This document shows, piece after piece, positions 60,163-64,000 of a DNA stretch of 64,000 bases; the stretch's first letter is position 1; each line of letters begins with the position of its first letter. This stretch comes from Janibacter limosus (GTDB lineage Bacteria; Actinomycetota; Actinomycetes; Actinomycetales; Dermatophilaceae): assembly GCF_004295485.1 (NCBI RefSeq), contig NZ_CP036164.1, forward strand, positions 2,976,001-3,040,000, read 5' to 3'. Under the pieces are notes generated by a model. It saw only the letters and a list, made by a program, of their open reading frames with translations. It was not told the origin of the DNA and searched no databases. The position numbers were made by a program, and so were the translations under genes.

Positions 60163-60951
60163 ATGGATCTGCAGGAGATGCTCGACCAGGCCGCGACCGG
60201 CACTGCCCACGTCGAAGGGGGCTGGGGCCAGGGCCGGGCAACCTACGGCGGACTCGTCGGCGCGCTCGCCTACGCCGGGCTGCGGGCGCAGCTGACCACC
60301 GACCCGCGGCCGCCGCTGCGGAGCCTGACGGTCAACTTCGTCGCGCCCGTCGCGCCGGGCGAGGCCGAGGTGGACGCGACGGTCCTGCGCGCCGGGTCGA
60401 GCGCCACCCAGGGCCTGGTGCTGATGCGGCAGGAGGACAAGCCGGTTGCGGCGGTGCTCGCGGCCTTCGGCGCGGCGCGTGAGTCGGCGATCCGGGTGGG
60501 GCCCACGGCCGTCATGCCGACGCTGCCCGAGCCAATGACGATCGACCCCTTCCCCTACCTGGCGGGCATGACGCCCGACTTCTTCCAGCATGTCGAGATG
60601 CGTCTGGCCGACGGCGGCTTCCCGATGTCGGGGGCGACGACCTCCCACATGACCGGGTGGATGCGCTTCCGCGAGGCGCCGCCGACCTTCGACGAGCGGC
60701 ACATGATCGCCCTCGCCGACTCGTGGCCGCCCGCGGTGCTGCAGATGGTGTCGAAGCCGACCAACGGCAGCAGCCTGACCTGGACGCTCGAGCTCGTCGA
60801 CGACGTCAGCGCCGAGCCGGACACGCACTGGGCCTACTCGGTGACGACCGATGCCGCCACCGACGGCTACGCCCACACCGACGCGCGCATCTGGCACCCG
60901 GACGGGCGACTGGTCGCGATCAGTCGGCAGACGGTGTCGATCTTCGGCTGA
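60163..60951 (+). CDS. Acyl-CoA thioesterase family protein (double hot-dog)
   Basis: A 262-residue TesB-like double hot-dog protein (GQGRATYGGLVGALAYAGL, SLTVNFVAPVAPGEAEVDATVLRAG and the C-terminal YAHTDARIWHPDGRLVAISRQTVSIFG). It probably hydrolyses acyl-CoA in the cytoplasm; chain length is unknown. The ATG at 60163 is six bases after TAGGGT with no ribosome site, one of the clearest leaderless arrangements here. An 18-bp hairpin follows. Confidence 0.9.
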   Translation: MDLQEMLDQAATGTAHVEGGWGQGRATYGGLVGALAYAGLRAQLTTDPRPPLRSLTVNFVAPVAPGEAEVDATVLRAGSSATQGLVLMRQEDKPVAAVLAAFGAARESAIRVGPTAVMPTLPEPMTIDPFPYLAGMTPDFFQHVEMRLADGGFPMSGATTSHMTGWMRFREAPPTFDERHMIALADSWPPAVLQMVSKPTNGSSLTWTLELVDDVSAEPDTHWAYSVTTDAATDGYAHTDARIWHPDGRLVAISRQTVSIFG

Positions 60952-60974
60952 GGTCCCGAGCACAGGGCACGGTT

Positions 60975-61014
60975 ATCGACGAAGGACCCGGCAATAGCCG
61001 GGTCCTTCGTCGAT
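60975..61014. terminator. Strong bidirectional terminator
   Basis: A perfect 18-bp stem (arm ATCGACGAAGGACCCGGC) with loop AATA between convergent thioesterase and helicase genes. It contains CGAAGGA, one base from the recurrent word. Confidence 0.88.
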
Positions 61015-61045
61015 GTCCACGCCGCCTCAGGCGGTCGGGTTCAGG

Positions 61046-62563
61046 TCAGCGGTTGCGGCCCGAGCTGCTGGAGCTGAAGGCCACGACGCTGCCGCCGCGC
61101 GAGCCACCCTGACGACCGGAGCCGCCGCCCTGGCCGCCGGAGCGACGCTGGCCGCCCGATGCACCGCGGGACTGACCGCCGCCGGAGCCGCCACGCGACT
61201 GTCCGCCGCCGGAGCCGGAGCCGCCGCCGTTGCGGTTGCGACCGGCGCCGCCGCGCTCACCGCGGGAGGAGCTGGCTTGGCCGCCGCCCTGGCCGCCACG
61301 GGACTGGCCACCACGACCACCGCCGCGGGAACCCCCCTTCGAGCCGCCGCCGTTGCCCTGCGGGGCAGCGCCCTCGTGGACGAAGGCGCCGGGGAAGGAG
61401 CGCTCGCCGGGGGCCAGCTGCGCGAGGAGCTCGTGCCCGACGTTGACGCGGGTGGTGGTCGGCTTGATGCCGGCCTTGCGGGTGAGGTCCTTGACGTCGC
61501 GGACCTGCTCGTCGGTCATGAGCGTGACGACCGTGCCCTCGGCGCCGGCGCGCGCGGTGCGACCGGAGCGGTGGAGGTAGGCCTTGTGCTCGACCGGCGG
61601 GTCGGCGTGGATGACGAGCGAGACGTCGTCGACGTGGATGCCGCGGGCGGCGATGTCGGTCGCGACAAGCGTGGACGCGGTGCCGGAGTGGAAGGCCTCC
61701 ATCGTCCGGGTGCGCGCGTTCTGGCTGAGGTTGCCGTGCAGCTCGACCGCGGGGACACCGGCGGCGTTGAGCTGGCGGGCCATCTTCTTGGCGCGGTGCT
61801 TGGTGCGGGTGAAGACGACCTTGCGTCCGGGGGCAGCGACCAGGTCGGTGAGCACCGGCAGGTGGTCGTTGACGTGGATGTGCAGGACGTGGTGGGTCAT
61901 CTTGGCGACCGGCGACTGCGCCGAGTCGGCCTCGTGGGTGACCGGCGACTCGAGGTAGCGCTTGACGATCTGGTTGATCGCGCCGTCGAGCGTGGCGGAG
62001 AAGAGCATCCGCTGGCTGCCGCGCGGCGTCTTGTCGAGGATGCGCTTGACGACCGGCAGGAAGCCGAGGTCGGACATGTGGTCGGCCTCGTCGAGGATGG
62101 TGACCTCGACGGAGCTGAGGTCGATGTGGCCCTGGTTGATCAGGTCCTCGAGACGACCGGGGCAGGCGACGACCACGTCGACGCCCTTGCCGATGGCCTG
62201 GACCTGGGGGCCCTGGCCGACGCCGCCGAAGACGGTGCGGCTGCGCATGCCGAGGACGGAGGCGAAGGGGGCCAGCACGTCGTCGATCTGCGTCGCGAGC
62301 TCACGCGTCGGGGCAAGGATCAGCGCGCGGGGGCGCTTGGACTGGCGGGTGCGGCCGCTCGCCGCGAGGCGTGCGAGCATCGGCAGGACGAAGGCGAGGG
62401 TCTTGCCCGAGCCGGTACGCCCGCGGCCGAGGACGTCCCGGCCGGCGAGGGAGTCAGGCAGCGTGGCCGCCTGGATCGGGCTGGGGATGGTGATGCCGTC
62501 CTTCTCGAGGATCGAGGTCAGGGCGGCGGGTACGCCGAGGTCGGCGAAAGTCGTGGTGGTCAC
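61046..62563 (-). CDS. DEAD-box RNA helicase with RGG/glycine-rich tail
   Basis: An ATP-dependent RNA helicase of about 505 residues: Q motif (IPSPIQAATLP), Walker A GRGRTGSGKT, PTRELA, DEAD (ILDEADHMSD), SAT (LFSATLD) and HRSGRTARAG. The last 110 residues or so are an RGG/Ser-Gly-rich disordered tail (repeats such as GGGSKGGSRGGGRGG), which binds RNA and can promote condensates. It probably works in ribosome assembly or mRNA decay and may be cold-induced. I prefer GTG 62563 (GGAG upstream); ATG 62590 is also in frame. Confidence 0.93.
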   Translation of the reverse strand: MTTTTFADLGVPAALTSILEKDGITIPSPIQAATLPDSLAGRDVLGRGRTGSGKTLAFVLPMLARLAASGRTRQSKRPRALILAPTRELATQIDDVLAPFASVLGMRSRTVFGGVGQGPQVQAIGKGVDVVVACPGRLEDLINQGHIDLSSVEVTILDEADHMSDLGFLPVVKRILDKTPRGSQRMLFSATLDGAINQIVKRYLESPVTHEADSAQSPVAKMTHHVLHIHVNDHLPVLTDLVAAPGRKVVFTRTKHRAKKMARQLNAAGVPAVELHGNLSQNARTRTMEAFHSGTASTLVATDIAARGIHVDDVSLVIHADPPVEHKAYLHRSGRTARAGAEGTVVTLMTDEQVRDVKDLTRKAGIKPTTTRVNVGHELLAQLAPGERSFPGAFVHEGAAPQGNGGGSKGGSRGGGRGGQSRGGQGGGQASSSRGERGGAGRNRNGGGSGSGGGQSRGGSGGGQSRGASGGQRRSGGQGGGSGRQGGSRGGSVVAFSSSSSGRNR

Positions 62564-62804
62564 GAAGGGGGTGCTCCAATACGGAGTCATGATGCTTCGG
62601 TTCTGCCCGGCGCGGGTCCGTCCTGCGGAAGGCAGGGGTATCGCGGCGCGATGGCATCGTTGCAAAAAGAGAAGCAGCGCACTGCAGAACTGGGCGGCTG
62701 CTTCGTCAAGTGTAGCGGCCGAAGGGGGTGGGCCTTGACCACTCGTGTGGACGAGGGGGCGAAAACCGCCTCGGGCCGGCATGCCAGGGCGCTCTCCGGT
62801 GACT
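62564..62804. other. Upstream region of the helicase gene
   Basis: No gene is supported in this stretch. On the minus strand TACACT (62714-62709) could be a -10 for the helicase, which would give a leader of roughly 140 bases, unlike the leaderless genes elsewhere. Long leaders are common in helicase and cold-shock mRNAs. Beyond a CGAAGGG copy at 62719 I see no other signal. Confidence 0.35.
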
Positions 62805-62859
62805 CCCGTTCTGCTCCTCCTGGTGGGTCAGAGTGACTCACCACAAGGAGCAGGACGGG
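62805..62859. terminator. Long hairpin downstream of the small gene at 62869
   Basis: Outer arms CCCGTTCTGCTCCT (62805-62818) and AGGAGCAGGACGGG (62846-62859) pair with one mismatch; inner arms TGGTGGGTCA / TGACTCACCA also pair with one mismatch. It starts ten bases past the stop codon of the 62869 gene and probably terminates it. Confidence 0.75.
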
Positions 62860-62868
62860 AGGCGCCAA

Positions 62869-63114
62869 TCAGGCGAGTTCCCAGCCACCGCTTCTCTTGC
62901 CGTCCTTCGACTTCAGGACTCCCTCGTCACGCAGGACCTGAGCCGCCCAGCGCAGGTCGTACTGCCAGCTGTAGAAGAGGTCGCCGGAGCTGCGGAGGTC
63001 ATCTTCGTGGTGCTGCCACACGAACTTCGCGACCTCAAGAACAGACATCTCATGCTTCTCGGACTCGAGGGCCTCGACGACCCACGTCTTCAGGATGTCC
63101 TTGTTGCTCGCCAT
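62869..63114 (-). CDS. Small winged-helix-like protein of unknown function
   Basis: An 81-residue protein, MASNKDILKTWVVEALESEK followed by MSVLEVAKFVWQHHEDDL and DLRWAAQVLRDEGVLKSKDGKRSGGWEL. The pattern of helices ending in a basic hairpin looks like the winged-helix modules at the N-terminus of Mrr-like proteins. I do not recognise a named family. It is divergent from a Cys-rich small gene (110 bases between the starts) and has a clear hairpin after its stop, so it is likely a real gene. Confidence 0.7.
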   Translation of the reverse strand: MASNKDILKTWVVEALESEKHEMSVLEVAKFVWQHHEDDLRSSGDLFYSWQYDLRWAAQVLRDEGVLKSKDGKRSGGWELA

Positions 63115-63188
63115 GGGCGCAGCTTCTCAGGAGTTGGGCGCCGAGACCAGAGCCAAGCTGCAGTCCAGCTACGACCCGACGACGGGAG

Positions 63189-63217
63189 CTGACACTCCCT
63201 TCGTCCCAGCTCAGGGT
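63189..63217 (+). promoter_or_regulatory. Leaderless promoter of the Cys-rich small gene
   Basis: CTGACA (63189-63194), 17 bases, CAGGGT (63212-63217), then six bases to ATG 63224. This near-consensus promoter decides the start, against a longer frame from 63095 that would overlap the divergent gene. Confidence 0.65.
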
Positions 63218-63223
63218 TGCGGC

Positions 63224-63490
63224 ATGGACTGCACCCAGCGAACCCACGACGCCCCCGACCACACCGCTGAGCTGACGAAGCTGCGGGCCCGTCTCTACGC
63301 GCCGGAGCTCAGCGCCCTCGAAGCTGCAGCGATGCTCGCTGCCACCGAGCTGCTCCGCGCCCATGAGCGGGGGGACTTCGAGATCTGCGACAACGGCTAC
63401 TGCGTCTCGCTCATCTCACTGTGCCTTGGCTCCCCCTTCGAGCTCGCGCACCACGAGGAGGAGGACTGCCCCTGCTGCTGCCACGACTGA
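63224..63490 (+). CDS. Small cysteine-rich protein of unknown function
   Basis: An 88-residue acidic protein (MDCTQRTHDAPDHTAELTKL at the start). A helical middle (ARLYAPELSALEAAAMLAATELLRAHERG) is followed by ICDNGYCVSLISLCLG and a terminal HHEEEDCPCCCHD. Eight cysteines and several histidines, mostly in the last third, suggest metal binding; that is inference. No family is recognised. The start is set by the leaderless promoter just upstream. A 15-bp hairpin follows the stop. Confidence 0.7.
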   Translation: MDCTQRTHDAPDHTAELTKLRARLYAPELSALEAAAMLAATELLRAHERGDFEICDNGYCVSLISLCLGSPFELAHHEEEDCPCCCHD

Positions 63491-63531
63491 GGTAGGGGCA
63501 AGTCAGCCGCACTTCGTGTCGCCAGCAGCAC

Positions 63532-63578
63532 CACGAGCTGTGGCTGACCACACCAGGTGCGGCCAGCCACAGCTCGTG
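63532..63578. terminator. Hairpin terminator between the Cys-rich gene and gdhA
   Basis: A perfect 15-bp stem (arm CACGAGCTGTGGCTG) with a 17-base loop, between convergent genes. Confidence 0.8.
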
Positions 63579-63627
63579 CGTCCCTTCGAGACGGTTGCTG
63601 CGCAACCTCCTCAGGGACCGGGGTGGA

Positions 63628-64000
<373 letters not shown>

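Noticed and set aside
62591-62868. A further small gene upstream of the helicase
   Set aside because: Short frames exist on both strands but none has a ribosome site, promoter spacing or family-like sequence.

Overview
The window is about 70% GC and densely packed, with many 1-4 base ATGA/GTGA/TGATG start-stop overlaps. At least 20 genes have a -10-like hexamer only 6-8 bases before the start codon, the pattern of leaderless mRNAs. Together with a DUF3151-fba pair, an ergothioneine pair (egtB-egtD), a mycothiol-dependent-type DinB protein, an Rv2566-like transglutaminase and a HAD-PlsC fusion, this points to an actinobacterium, most likely Micrococcales, Intrasporangiaceae (Janibacter-like). 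The genus is an inference. I saw no rRNA, tRNA, CRISPR array or insertion sequence.

Layout. 1-15.2 kb is mostly housekeeping: DUF3151/fba, GNAT, aminotransferase, putP, an acyltransferase, a SPOUT methyltransferase, DedA, a DrrAB-type ABC exporter, a large LuxR regulator, serS and a diacylglycerol-kinase-like protein. 15.3-30.5 kb is an accessory catabolic region: LysR with an SBF-like transporter, an Ldh2-type dehydrogenase, then a seven-gene operon (haem-oxygenase-like diiron oxidase, Rieske ferredoxin, FAD reductase, aldehyde dehydrogenase, a second high-potential-type Rieske protein, gamma-glutamyltransferase-family hydrolase, RidA). It continues with a small unknown gene, a GlcG/HbpS-like gene, a PucR regulator, an MFS transporter and a permease. 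30.6-33.4 kb is a gluconate module (gntK, gntP, GntR). 33.4-38.4 kb holds a two-component system, a DUF4352 protein, a HAD-PlsC fusion and a pterin dehydratase-VOC fusion.

38.4-42.9 kb is a tandem array of six divergent paralogous lipoproteins. 43.0-46.6 kb encodes a transglutaminase-DUF2126 giant. 46.7-48.6 kb is ohrR-ohr-oxidoreductase. 48.6-51.5 kb is egtB-egtD plus a coupled unknown gene. 52.8-54.4 kb and 57.5-59.2 kb carry two paralogous pairs, each a WXG-domain protein fused to an HExxH metallopeptidase followed by a partner protein; these look like type VII-type effector/partner modules. They are interleaved with ordinary enzymes. The window ends with a thioesterase, a DEAD-box helicase with an RGG-rich tail, two small unknown genes and the C-terminus of glutamate dehydrogenase.

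Two window-wide patterns stand out. The word CGAAGGG/CCCTTCG occurs about 60 times, roughly equally on both strands, inside genes and as inverted pairs in terminators. Leaderless-type promoters recur at fixed spacing. The best candidates for undescribed biology are the WXG-metallopeptidase/partner pairs and the diiron-oxidase/Rieske operon. The only stretch above 300 bases without a called gene is the helicase upstream region, 62564-62868.
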